Positions 23,951 to 35,393 of a stretch of 64,000 nt of DNA are shown here, one piece after another. The position numbers were made by a program, and so were the translations under genes. The stretch spans positions 62,001 through 126,000 of the forward strand of contig NW_025945864.1 in assembly GCF_000764305.2 (NCBI RefSeq), in the 5' to 3' direction. The DNA comes from Hyalella azteca. Its lineage: Eukaryota; Arthropoda; Malacostraca; Amphipoda; Hyalellidae. Numbering within the stretch: the first letter of the stretch is position 1; the number at the start of each line of letters is the position of its first letter. Below the pieces are notes generated by a model that made no database searches, was not told where the DNA came from, and saw nothing but the letters and a program-made list of their open reading frames with translations.

Positions 23951-26900
23951 TATTTCATTAAATGGGTTTATTTATTAAATTTATTGCAGAATATTGCATT
24001 AATCAAAAGAAATAAATGACTGCATAATGCATATGAATAAATCAGCTATAATCACGGTTAATACTTTGGACAGGAGGCAGGATGTCAAGATAGCCTCGGC
24101 ACCGGCCACGAGCGCCGTGCATCGGACCGGTTTTGTTGAAGCTTGCAGTTCGACGTAAGATCGTCGCTTCCGGCAGCGTAAGGTTTAAGGTTAAGGTCAG
24201 TGTGGGTGGTGGTAGTTTTATGGTTCCGAGAATACAAAATATTCAGACATTACTGAAAAATTGAAACGTCTTCGTAAGCTCAACGTTCCGCTTTTATATT
24301 CTAGATGAGCAATATTTATTCGCAAAATTCATCATAGTAAGTGATGTGGTTTAATATATCTAAAGTTGCTGTTAAAATACCGCCTTTTGACGCTATATAG
24401 TAATTTACAGTTATGATTTGTGAGGGTTTTAATGATGGCACCTCGTATTTGAGTACGCCAGGTTATCGAAAATTGACATTCATAATAAAAAAACTGACAA
24501 GTAAATAATTACTTTCTTTAAAAGCCCGTTTGGTTTTTTAAATAATTACGCCGCGATTTCGGACAATTACATATTATCTAATTTTTGTTTAATGGAAGTA
24601 GTTTCAATTGTGAAATTTGAAAATTATCTAAATGTTTTTACTCGTCTTATAATGTGACATAATTTATAGTTTTTAATCAATGACATAACCAGAACTGCAG
24701 TTGTTGCCAATGAGATTACACAATTTTGATCTCAGCAGCGTTTTCAAATATGTATTGCACCTAATGCAATGATTGAAGTAAATAATATTGTTTTGCAGAA
24801 ACAAGTTACATAATTATATTATCGTCTGCTGATAAAAATCGTACTGGATTGTCTTGGGCTGGGCAATGTCTCTAGTTTGTTCGAAAAACGAAGTAACTTC
24901 TTTTGCGAATATAGGACGGTATTTAATTTTTATGGAAACGAGATTTCTCACAGTAATAATAATCGCAATAATTAAATATTTCAACGTTGTTTTTCGATGA
25001 TTTGACGACCAATATAAGTTTGTCTCTGATGTAAAATTACAATGATGATTACAATTGCAATAATTACAATGAACTAATTACTCTTACTTACGTTATGAGT
25101 GCTGGATCTTATTACTCCTATTCGTGTTTTGAGTGTAGTGTTGCAGCTATTTCACTTGTAAATCATGTGGTCAAATTATGTGTGCAGTGAAATATTTGCC
25201 TTGAATATTTGCTGGTGCGAATTTAGATATTAAAATGTTTGCATCCCTGTAGTTATTTCAGTTGTGGTCAAGGGACCAGGCGAGCGCCGGTGTCAAGGCA
25301 GCGCAGAGTTTATCGCTGCCGTACGATGCTCGGCAGCGCTGTCGAGGTCGCCCTTACGACTGTACAGTCCTCACGACTGTACAATTAAGGAGTGTAGCTG
25401 TACAAGGCACAGAGCTCAGCTAGATTTGCAAATTGCAGCTTTTTATCTGTCACATCTCCAATCTGCGGCTGTGATATTAGTTAATCTTTAACTTACAATT
25501 GTTAGTCGGTAACAATCGTGTTTGTAGTGCACCAGCTGCAAGAAAGGATCTATTTCTCAGAAAACAATTTCAACAGAATCTATGCTCATCAGCTGAATTC
25601 TGCCGTCCAGTTGCGTCTCAGAACACGAAGACTATGCCCACTCCTATTAAGATGTAAGGGAGCTAAATTTTAAAGAATAACTACCAAGTTGTTCAAAAGT
25701 TAACACTCAGTTTGAACCGTAACTGCAGTTCCTGAAGTTGCTATCAAGAGACAGGCAGCGGTAGCAGCTCCCACAGCAGCAGGACGTGCGGCGGTCACTG
25801 CACTGTGGCTTCTTCCCGCAGCGCCTCCCTCCACCGGACACGCTTCCACTCCCTCTCATTCTCAGATCACTCGTTCAGTTTTCCTTCAATCGAATTTTCG
25901 TCATCTTGTGTGAGTTTCTGGCATCCCATTCTGCCAAACCCTCTATTTTTATGTCTTTCCATTTCATATTTCTGTTCTCTATCATCGTCTTCTCAGGACG
26001 TTATTCACAACAGATTAGGAACAAGCGGCCATGTTGCCTTACTCTATAACGATATAAAGTTTTGCCTCGTTCCCTATCAATAACTCGAGGCAGGCCTGGC
26101 TCCATGACTTCTTCGGAGAAATTCTTTAAGGCTTCATTGATCTGATGGAGTATTGGACAGCTTTACCACAGCATCCGTTGAGATTAATGCACTAAATCGC
26201 TTTGAGGCCCAAGTCCGGATGAGTTTGAAAATCATTTGCATGGGTGAGATTAAACAAATTTAAAAATTTCAAAAATATTAGCAGGAAGGACACGTGTGTC
26301 ATCATTCATGACTGGTATTTCAGAAAAATTTCCAATTACCTTTACAATTAGTAACGGACATAGAACTTTTAATTAACATAAAACAGAACAGGTATTATGT
26401 AGTAAGTATAGTAAGTAGCAGTAGTAACAATAATTTAACGACGTAATTTTTGGGAGAAAATTCGAGGTTTATAAATTAGCTTGACAGTAAATTTACTTTA
26501 CATAACGGCAGGGATCAGGAACATTAAATTGACATCGATTAGCACATAGCACTGAGGCCGTGTTTAACACCAGACTACATAATATCATGTCTATAATATG
26601 AAGCTTTTCAATCTATAAATGACTTCCTTATTGCAAAATTTCTTTGCTACAACTCCTTTGGTGTCCCTCATTGAATATATTGACTTTAGACTAGATAAGG
26701 ACCTGCTCCGGTTGGGGTCTGTCATAACTGACATTTTCATTAACTGTCATAGATGACATTTTCGTCAAATTTTCTATTATATTTACATTGATATTATCGT
26801 GACCTTGCTCTTGCAATGCCGAGCAGCAACCAACCGTATGTTATTCTCTCATATTAAAAAATATAGTATCTCTAAGGATACGAGAAAATGTCGAGATGAA

Positions 26901-27775
26901 TTTTTAAACGAAAATATTTGTTTGATTGTGTTTCAGTGGAGCTAGCGCAGCCTACAAAATAGATCGCCTCACAGCTCAAAAAATTTCGGACTACTTGCCT
27001 TACACGCTCAGTATATTTATTTCAGATACATTCTACTAAATGAATTGCACTGTAATTAAACTTACATTGAACCTAAGACGTACATTGCTATATTACACGT
27101 ATAGATTTTTCTATAGAATTCACCTCTCCATGTTTGAAATTAACTGCATATTCACCAAATTTTTTCCTCTGCGTGCCCCATATCAGAGCCGAGACCTGCG
27201 CTGAGAAGGAGGGTCATTAACGTAATTGATTTCCGCAGCCATAAGGAAGCCGCCGCGACGTCGTTGGCGCCGAGTGAGGCGTGTTATGACAGTTCATTGG
27301 AATTACCCGCCCGCAGCAATGTCGATTTATTGTCACTTATAACCCGATTTAAAACCCACTTTATCTGATCTCAATATTAAGTGAGGCATTAAATATAATG
27401 TCCCCTTCTTAATAATACAGCAATAGTGCGATAACGCGTAAGAGTTATATATTTATATATATATAGCTATATTTAGAGTTAAAAAAAATTTAACGCGGAT
27501 AAGGCAAAGGATGAATAAATAGCTAAGGAAGCAAGTTCTATAAACTGTCTAGTCTGCATTTATTCGCTAACAAAAATTAAATAAAGAACCGCAAAATATT
27601 TAGGATTTAAATTTTGTGAATTTCCATTTAAGTTGACAGTAATTCCGACAAAAATATACAATTCTTCGCTTCCATTGCATCACGTAACTTTTTTCTCCAT
27701 TTTATTATTTAATTTCAAGTTGCAAGTGGAAGAACGTCTCTGAAAATTACCAGGATAGAGCTAATCCAGTTTTCT
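23951..27775. other. Intergenic; CpG-rich patches at 24070-24210 and 25260-25900
   Basis: Two GC-richer patches could be 5' noncoding exons or regulatory DNA: 24070-24210, with a plus-strand donor-like TTCGAC|GTAAGATC near 24157, and 25260-25900. No supported reading frame with splice sites was found. AT repeats occur near 27450-27470. Confidence 0.3.
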
Positions 27776-28214
27776 TTATTGCGATGAATATAATTACAGA
27801 ATCATCAGTAAGCGCTACCGTGTGCGTCAGATACATTAAAGTGTCGCATTATGTTTAAAGCCTGCCGCACTTCAGTTCCGTGTAACTCGCCGGCGGTGAA
27901 ATGGACGCTGATCACGCCACGTGGTAGGTGCTCAATCAATGCATGAAGCAAAAAATATGATCATATCGAATATCTCAATATTCGAATGGTGTTGTATATA
28001 GGGATAAAATAAATTGCCACATTATCACTTTATTGCGATGAATTTAATTACAGAATCATCAGTTAGCGCAACCGTGTGCGTCAGATGCATTAAAGTGTCG
28101 CATTACGTTAAGCCTGCCGCACTTCAGTTCCGTGTAGCTCGCCGGCGGTGAAATGGACGATGAACACGCCACGTGGTAGGTCTTAATTAACGCATGAAGC
28201 AAAAAATATGATCA
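27776..28214. repeat. Direct duplication of a block of about 190 bp, 253 bp apart
   Basis: The block starting TTATTGCGATGAATATAATT, through ACCGTGTGCGTCAGAT and CGCACTTCAGTTCCGTGTA, to GCATGAAGCAAAAAATATGA is present at 27776-27963 and 28029-28214 with few differences and one small indel. It is GC-richer than its surroundings and has no open frame in common. Confidence 0.88.
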
Positions 28215-29475
28215 ATTAATAATAATTTTATAAAATCTTCATGGGATTAGCTTGTTCTAACGGGGATGCAAATATTTCGAAGACATTTACATATATATAT
28301 ATATAGATTTGATGTATGAAGGGAATAGACAATGAACTCCCCCAACATTGTAAAAGTATTCAATTTGCAAGCATACAACTCACACGCAGCTGTAATTCGA
28401 GGACATTAAGACGTTATCATTCTTATTAAATATTGTAGATGTACTTTATCTTAGCTCACGCACCTGAGTGAAGAAGAATTACAGTTCCGGAGCAGGTCAA
28501 ATCTCAAATCCCCCGACGTACTGAAAATAACATGCGTCATTCCATTTCCTGTAACAATGTCATGGGTCTGTTAAAATTTATTCATTGAGGACACATTCAC
28601 AATGTTTCCTAGACTACTGGTTAGTTATTGGCAAGATAAACCTAGACATGGCAACTGCGATCAACCAAACCTCTGTCACCTCACCGACGCTTGGCCTACC
28701 TATTGACAAAGAAAATTGTTTCATTTCGTTTTCAGTTGAATTATTCTATCTAGTCCTCAGCCTTTCCTCCTTCTTGGTTAGGAGACAGAGACACGAGACA
28801 CCATAGGTTCGTCCGTCTGGCCCAAGTTTTGGGGATGACTTCAATAATAAACCTCATGGAACGAAGCATTCCTCATCATACACGAACGCAGAAAGGCATG
28901 TGTTTGGCATAGACCATACCACAGTCGCTCCGCCCGTCATCGTCGGAGCGACACTTCATCGACTCGTCCAGCTGAAGTAGATTTCATCAGCGACATTTAT
29001 GCTTGGGGTCATCAATATTTTAATGTGTATAACACTCTTGAAGACATAGAAGACGTCATTAATTACCCTTATAATCGGCCACTTCTTTTCAGCAGGCTGA
29101 TGACATCTGCGCAGCCCTGCGGGCTGCGAGGGCCGCCTGACACTCCTGACAGCGATGTATGTATATGTCACGCCGCAACGCCTCTGTCTCCAAAGCATAG
29201 AAAATACTTCTTACTTCGCTGCTGTCTCTTTAAAACTAATATCCGCCTTTGATCTAAATGCGTTGAAAGATCTAGAACATTGTTATTGTGTGCCAAAGAA
29301 CAGTTATTGAAGTAGAGAGATAATCTGACATCATGATTATATAATTAGTGTTTTTTTTATTTAGTTTGTGTTGTAAAGTTTTCTACTGAACTTGAGAAAA
29401 TTTATTTCATCGTAGACTATTATAGTTTGAATATATATTTTTTTCTCATTAATGTTGTTCTTAAAATTATGTTGC
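28215..29475. other. Intergenic stretch, no gene seen
   Basis: Contains an (AT)n microsatellite near 28290 and a moderately GC-rich patch at 28920-29190 without a convincing exon. Confidence 0.45.
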
Positions 29476-29553
29476 ATCATTATTCTAACCCATTTTCGGG
29501 TTAGATTAATGATATTAATAGAATGTAAGCAGAAATAAAATATTTCTGCTTAC
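29476..29553. other. Two adjacent strong hairpins
   Basis: Hairpin 1 (29476-29513) pairs ATCATTATTCTAACCC with GGGTTAGATTAATGAT (15 of 16 pairs) around a 6-base loop. Hairpin 2 (29525-29553) pairs GTAAGCAGAAATA with TATTTCTGCTTAC (13 of 13) around AAA. They may be foldback elements, a structured RNA or DNA-level palindromes. Confidence 0.8.
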
Positions 29554-30404
29554 GCACGACATTCATTACGCATCTATGAATATTTTACAATTGTTTCATA
29601 GTATAAATTTCCGCAATATGATGTATCTTACTTATCAATATTCTTACGTAAGTTACGTTCTATTATTCGTCGCTTATATCTTATTTGATTTTATTCTTTT
29701 GTAAACTTAATGTTATGTTTATTACCCATTTTAGAAAACTTGATAAGAGATATCAACACTTCATTTATATTATGGTGATTGACTACATCTTCGTATCATC
29801 GTTTTTTTTTTTCTCATAAACCATTAATGTGATGATTTGACGAATTGATGTTTCGGAATCGATCTAGTAAACATTAATCTACAATCAAAAGTTTTCGTCA
29901 AATGGCAAGAAATTTAGCTGATAACCGTTATCTGAAAAGTTTACTACCGATGGTAACGAAATGAATATCTCCCAATTTCTCAATTTTAGCTCAATAAAGT
30001 CATCCCTCATTACCATCAAAAGCTGACAATTCGTTGTTACCATGTAATAATTAATTATAAATGATTTAAAACATATGTACTCCCACCTAGTATCTCGGCT
30101 AACTATTAATTAAGACGACGAGTAACTACCGAACTTCAGCGTCGCATATGCGCCCACGTCAGAGTCGCGGGCAAGGCCAATAGTCAGGCTTCCTGAAGCT
30201 GCCAGGCATCAGGTACAGAAAGCAACACTAATAGCTCGAAAATTTAGTAATTGATTCAAAATATAGGCTTACAGACGCCTCTTAAAGTCATTTTTCAAAC
30301 ATTACAAAGACACGCCCGATTAAAGGACAGCTACTTTGAGCCAGGCCGGTGCACTTCATCTCCTGCTGCACTCTACTCTCTATGACTGAAGCTCACGTGA
30401 TGCT
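29554..30404. other. Intergenic stretch, no gene seen
   Basis: AT-rich; no supported feature. Confidence 0.5.
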
Positions 30405-30835
30405 CTCCAGACTGCTGTGCTGTGCCTTTGATTTCTGTGCTGAGCCTTAATTTGAGTTCTGGGCTGGGCCTTTAAGCTCTGGGCAGTGCTCTATATCTCT
30501 GTTCTGTGCCCCAGATCTCTCTGCAGTGCTCTAGATCTTGTGCTGTCCTCCAGAGCTCTGTGCATTACCCCTGATCTGTGGACTGATCCTTTGAGCTTTG
30601 TGCTGTGCCCCTGATCTCTGGATTAAATATTTGAGCTCTGTGCTGTGCCCCTGATCTCTGGATTAAATATTTGAGCTCTGTGCTGTGCCCCTGATCTCTG
30701 GATTAAATATTTGAGGTCTTTGCTGTGCCCCTGATCTGTGGATTCAATATTTGAGCTCTGTGCTGTGCCACTGATCTGTGGACTGTGCCTTTGAGCTTGG
30801 CGCTGTGCCCATGGAATCTGGGTTGCGCCCTTGAG
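30405..30835. repeat. Degenerate 40-bp minisatellite, about 10 copies
   Basis: Core units TTTGAGCTCTGTGCTGTGCC + CCTGATCTCTGGATTAAATA are nearly identical around 30600-30760 and grow more diverged on both sides (CTGTGCCTTTGATTTCTGTG and similar), as expected when an array expands from its centre. Confidence 0.92.
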
Positions 30836-31879
30836 CTATCTTACAGAAGAATTATAATTGCAGTGCTCTACACACTTTATGCTGTTGCAATTTAGATTTT
30901 CTACGAGCATTTGAACCTCTAAAATACCTGATCGGTAGAAACGGAATACTTTCTAGTCATTTTAAAGCCAATATTCTCCTTTCATTCGATACATTAGCAA
31001 TTATGTCATACCAATCAATATATTAATCATGCTATGAATGGCAAACCATTTGCAAAATTGTTATTACTAGAATATTAAACAAACATGAATGATTGCGACG
31101 AGACCCAGTTTTAATTAAATAATCGTTAGAAGTGTCTTAGATAGCAATAAACATCCAAAAAGTGCAAATATTTCCATTTGCACACCATTGCATAATTAAT
31201 TCATAGCAATGCTGATAAATCATCACAAGACGTCGCATTTTATACAAGAAATTTTTATTCTATACAATGGCCTTAAACGCGCTTCATGTTCACTCTAATT
31301 CCAGTCCGAATGCAATTTTCATGCTAATTAGCTTTCTATTCTCTCACGCTAGCATATGTTAAGCTGTGGTATACTCATCGAATAGAATGTGTAAAATTAT
31401 GACAATTATATTCATTTGAAGAGCAATCCTTCTATGATAACGTCGCCTCGAGGACTACGGAAACGCAGTGGGCCTGTTTTCAAGGCCAGGGTGATGGTCG
31501 CAATAGTTGTGCAACAGATTATGTCTTGCAGCCCGATTAGCTGATTCGTTCATGATTCGGGCATTGCACGAAGAACAATTGACAATTGATTTAGTTGAGC
31601 AAAGCATGTCAATAAATTGATTACTAACAAGGAGATTTTATTAAATGTTTATTTGGAGTTTAAACGGTTAGAAATGGGTTTGATCTCGTTTGCTGTTAAA
31701 AATCGATTAGTGTACAGTGGTTTCAAATTTATGAACTCTTTGAATATGAAATCTAATGTTGAAAACTCTATAATTGAAATGTGTTTTCACTTCAATGAAC
31801 TTCGTTTACTATGACTAAATTTTAGCGGTAACTTGGATAGGACAAAAATAAAACATACTTTTTTATTTTAAGCGACCAT
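30836..31879. other. Intergenic stretch, no gene seen
   Basis: AT-rich; no supported feature. Confidence 0.5.
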
Positions 31880-32092
31880 AACACACACAACTACAACCAC
31901 ACTACACACACAACTACGACCACACTACACACACAACTACGACCACACTACACACACAACTACGACCACACTACACACACAACTACGACCACACTACACG
32001 CACAACTACGACCACACTACACACACAACTACGACCACACTACACACATAACTACGACCACACTACACGCACAACACACACAACACATAATA
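31880..32092. repeat. 23-bp minisatellite, about 9 copies
   Basis: Units of AACTACGACCACACTACACA + CAC at exact 23-bp spacing; very homogeneous. The right end decays to a CA-rich tail. Confidence 0.95.
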
Positions 32093-32489
32093 TTTGAGAT
32101 GTTCATGGCCCAAGATATGTAGGATCAAAACGGTGATAATTTGTATGATTACTCCAATGTTATCAAGTTGTTCTTGGCATTAAAAACGGTTATTTTTATG
32201 ATGGAGAAACAGTTTGTTTTCGTCTGTGTTCCTGAACTCGTAATTTGTGATACAAGAAATTTTCCATTTCAATGTATTTGAAAATATGTAAAAGTATTTT
32301 CATCATCATAATCCGCGATAATATTCGTAAAACAGTTGTTGTTATTCAACTAAAATTCGTAGTTTCATTATCTGTTCAGTGTTATTTGGCTAACCAATGC
32401 CATTCATATATGCGACGATTATGTAGCTTCTTAAAGGGCCTGGCAGGGTTACGTGCTCTATGACTGGGGAACAATTTCTTATACCTATT

Positions 32490-32735
32490 AATAGGCAGAC
32501 CTACTAGTATGCAGACCTATTACTATTCAGTCTTTGACCTATTACAATGTAGACTTATTAGTATGCAGGTCTATTATAGTATGCGGACCTATTACTATTC
32601 AGTCTTTGACCTATTACAATGCAGGTCTATCAAAGTATGCGGACCTATTACTATATGCAGTCTATGACCTATTACAATGCAGAGCTATTAGTATGCAGGT
32701 CTATTATAGTATGTAGACCCATTACTATGTAGTGC
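32490..32735. repeat. Compound tandem repeat of CTATTA/TATGCAG modules
   Basis: Modules GACCTATTACTATTCAGTCT, TTGACCTATTACAATGCAG and GTCTATTATAGTATGCGG alternate in irregular order; the overall period is about 70 bp with internal subunits of about 17-25 bp. Confidence 0.85.
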
Positions 32736-35229
32736 GAAGAACTTATTGAGAGGTTAAACTATAACATCTTAGCTAAGTTCTTACATAAAAACTAATGCAA
32801 CAACTTCGCACAGCTTTTGGAGAGAATGAAAAAAAGTAGATTATTATGGAGAGTAGAAAAAAATTACGTTACAATGAATTTGATTTTTTTGCTAAGAAAA
32901 TTTCAGAAGTAAAAATATAGTCAAACTTCAGTGCTCCTTTATTCTTTCTCACGTTGTAATTTTTTTTATGTCAGTAGCAAAATACTTGCAACGTAAGTGT
33001 CACTGGTAGAGAAAAACCTAAATCACACTTATAAGTTCGTCTTCTGTACGTTATCCCAATCGAAGAATTTAAACACGAACAGAGCTATTTATACTCAACT
33101 TATTAATATAGCGTTTAATTATTGGAGCATAAGTTAGTCAAGCAAAATTTGTTTTTACATGAGTTTTGACTCACGGGAGCATTATGACCACGCCGTATTT
33201 TTAAAGATTTTTTGTGGCGTCATGCATGGCTTGGGGCGCGTGGAGGCAGTTACCCTCTATTAATTTTTTTCTTCTTTTTCACACTCCAGGATCCTGGAAA
33301 ACCTCGACGTTTGTAAGCCGTCAATCACGATACGGATTATTTCCCATTGAAGTCGAAGAGGTGAGTTGCCACGCAGGAATCAAACTGTCGTGATATCAAC
33401 TCCAAGAAAAAAACGTCATTTGTCCGAATTAATTTTTGTGTTACGTAACAAGTCAATGCTGAATGATGAAAAAATGTTATCTGTATAAAACTTTAACAAA
33501 TTTTTTAATCATTGACACGGAACTTTTTCTGGTCGCACTATTAGTCACAATTTATTTACGGTTAATGATTTTGTCCTTGAATTTTGCCATTATAGCTTAA
33601 TTGAGTAGTTGCTATTAAAAAAAATGTACAGTTTCCACGCCTCAAATCTTACATTTTTTCACTCCTACACATGGAGGTTTTTCAGCAGTAAAACGGCACA
33701 GTTTTTGTGAACTTCGCTTGTAAAAAGCGAAGGATTTTTAGTTTTTACTTGCTGACCGTGAATTGGCGATTAGGTAAGCCAAATGATTGGTCATTTGTGG
33801 GCGCGCAGTTACGATCAGAGAAGCAAAACAGGTTTTTGGCTACCAATGCTGTTTGTTCATCCATGCCATATCATCCTGTTAGAATGCATTATAGAACAAC
33901 CAAACAATTGTCCTTGATTTATGAATAAATTGTGACTCCACACCTTTTTATGTCAAACATCGAGAATTTTGTCAACTGATGAGGGAACTCTCGATTTAAA
34001 TTTCCTTATATCATTTGCAACAACTCGATCATTGAAATAATCTTTTCGCCTAAAAATATATTATTATTTAAACAGTTTTTTTATCCAAATGTTTAGTAGT
34101 AAATTTGATATGTAATTTTTTATGATGTCTATTTTATATTACCCGTTAGTTTTAAGAAAAGGTTGTCCCAGTCGAATATTTGCCCCACGCCTCAGGGCTG
34201 TGTTGAAGGACATGGAAAATGTCTTGTCATTTTTAGGACTCCCATCAACGCGCCTCCAACTAATCATAGCCTATACGCCGTCTTTCGACCCCAAAATAAC
34301 ATCCTCTTAGCGCCAACGATGAAACAGTGACAAAATAAAATATGTGTTTAAAATGCTCCGAATCTTTTATGAATCGTCCTCGCCATTATGACAGGTTCAC
34401 AAATTATTATGACAAAATTATGACATTATGACAAAAATTATATATGTACACTGACCGTTCACGCAAAGTGTGATGAATTATAATACGTATGACCTGGTGA
34501 TGATATCCTGATAACTGATGATGAGAGAATGTTATAATATATTAACAAATGTACGGGAAATGCATACCAGCAGCAATGTTACCTGAAGTGGACCAGCCAT
34601 CGTTGTTGTGGCATTACAGTTTGACCATCACTAGTGCTCTGCCCGACAACTTGCGGCCGTGCTCATCGAGACATTTAAGTTAACGTTGCCTTCTACTCAG
34701 TCATGCAGCAAACCTTCCCGCGACATTTGCTGACGCCCGCTTGATGATAATCCCTTGATAATATGTATTGTTATTATTACATACCAGATTTAATGATCCG
34801 TTTATTTGTTACTAGATTACGTGGGAAATTTTTCTGAAAAGCGATCTCGCTCATGCTCGTCTTTCACTGAATTTTTATTATACTGAGTTTTCTTGTAACT
34901 TTTTCGTCGAGTACTAAAAAAATAAAACGTTTAAGCTAAAATTCTGGATCTCAAATGGTTGTCGCTGTACATTCTCTGAGTTGCGTATCATGCTTGGAAC
35001 GAGTCTCGATGAGGCAGGTTCTTATTTATTTGAAGTATCGATCAAAAATAAGCACTTTAAAGAAATATATGCCTCAAGTTTCGCGAAAAACTTATTAAAT
35101 TTCCTAGGTGCGGTCTGAAAAACTAATGTAAAGCTAAACTATATGGTTCAATCAAATTAATTATACGATTATATTGAGTCCAAAATGATGCAATAATATT
35201 ATATCCAAAACTCCAGGCCCTGAAAAGTA
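32736..35229. other. Intergenic stretch, no gene seen
   Basis: No supported exon. Small GC-richer patches at 34180-34310 and 34580-34740 have no splice or signal context. Confidence 0.45.
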
Positions 35230-35393
35230 AAAAATATAACTCAGTTCTCACTGCAGTGAGTGACAGAGAGCGCATTTTCTCGTCGACGAAAACGTGAAGT
35301 CACGGACGGACAGACAGACGAACGGACATGGCGAGCGCAATAGCGTCTTTTTTTCCATAAATTAAAAAATGCGCTAAAAATAGATCGGAACTA
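35230..35393 (-). mobile_element. Dispersed short element with terminal inverted repeats, copy 2 (inverted)
   Basis: Reverse-oriented counterpart of 11254-11420. It holds GAGCGCATTTTCTCGTCGAC at the left, GGACGGACAGACAGACGAAC in the middle and AAAAAATGCGCTAAAAATAG at the right. Similarity ends at about the same points in both copies, which defines the element. The second inverted repeat here has mutated. Confidence 0.6.

Noticed and set aside
25786..26083. Two overlapping plus-strand frames of 87-92 codons
   Set aside because: GC-rich start but no splice sites, signal peptide or family; frames overlap each other.
31880..32092. Regular array resembling a CRISPR
   Set aside because: Simple 23-bp tandem repeat without unique spacers in a eukaryotic sequence.
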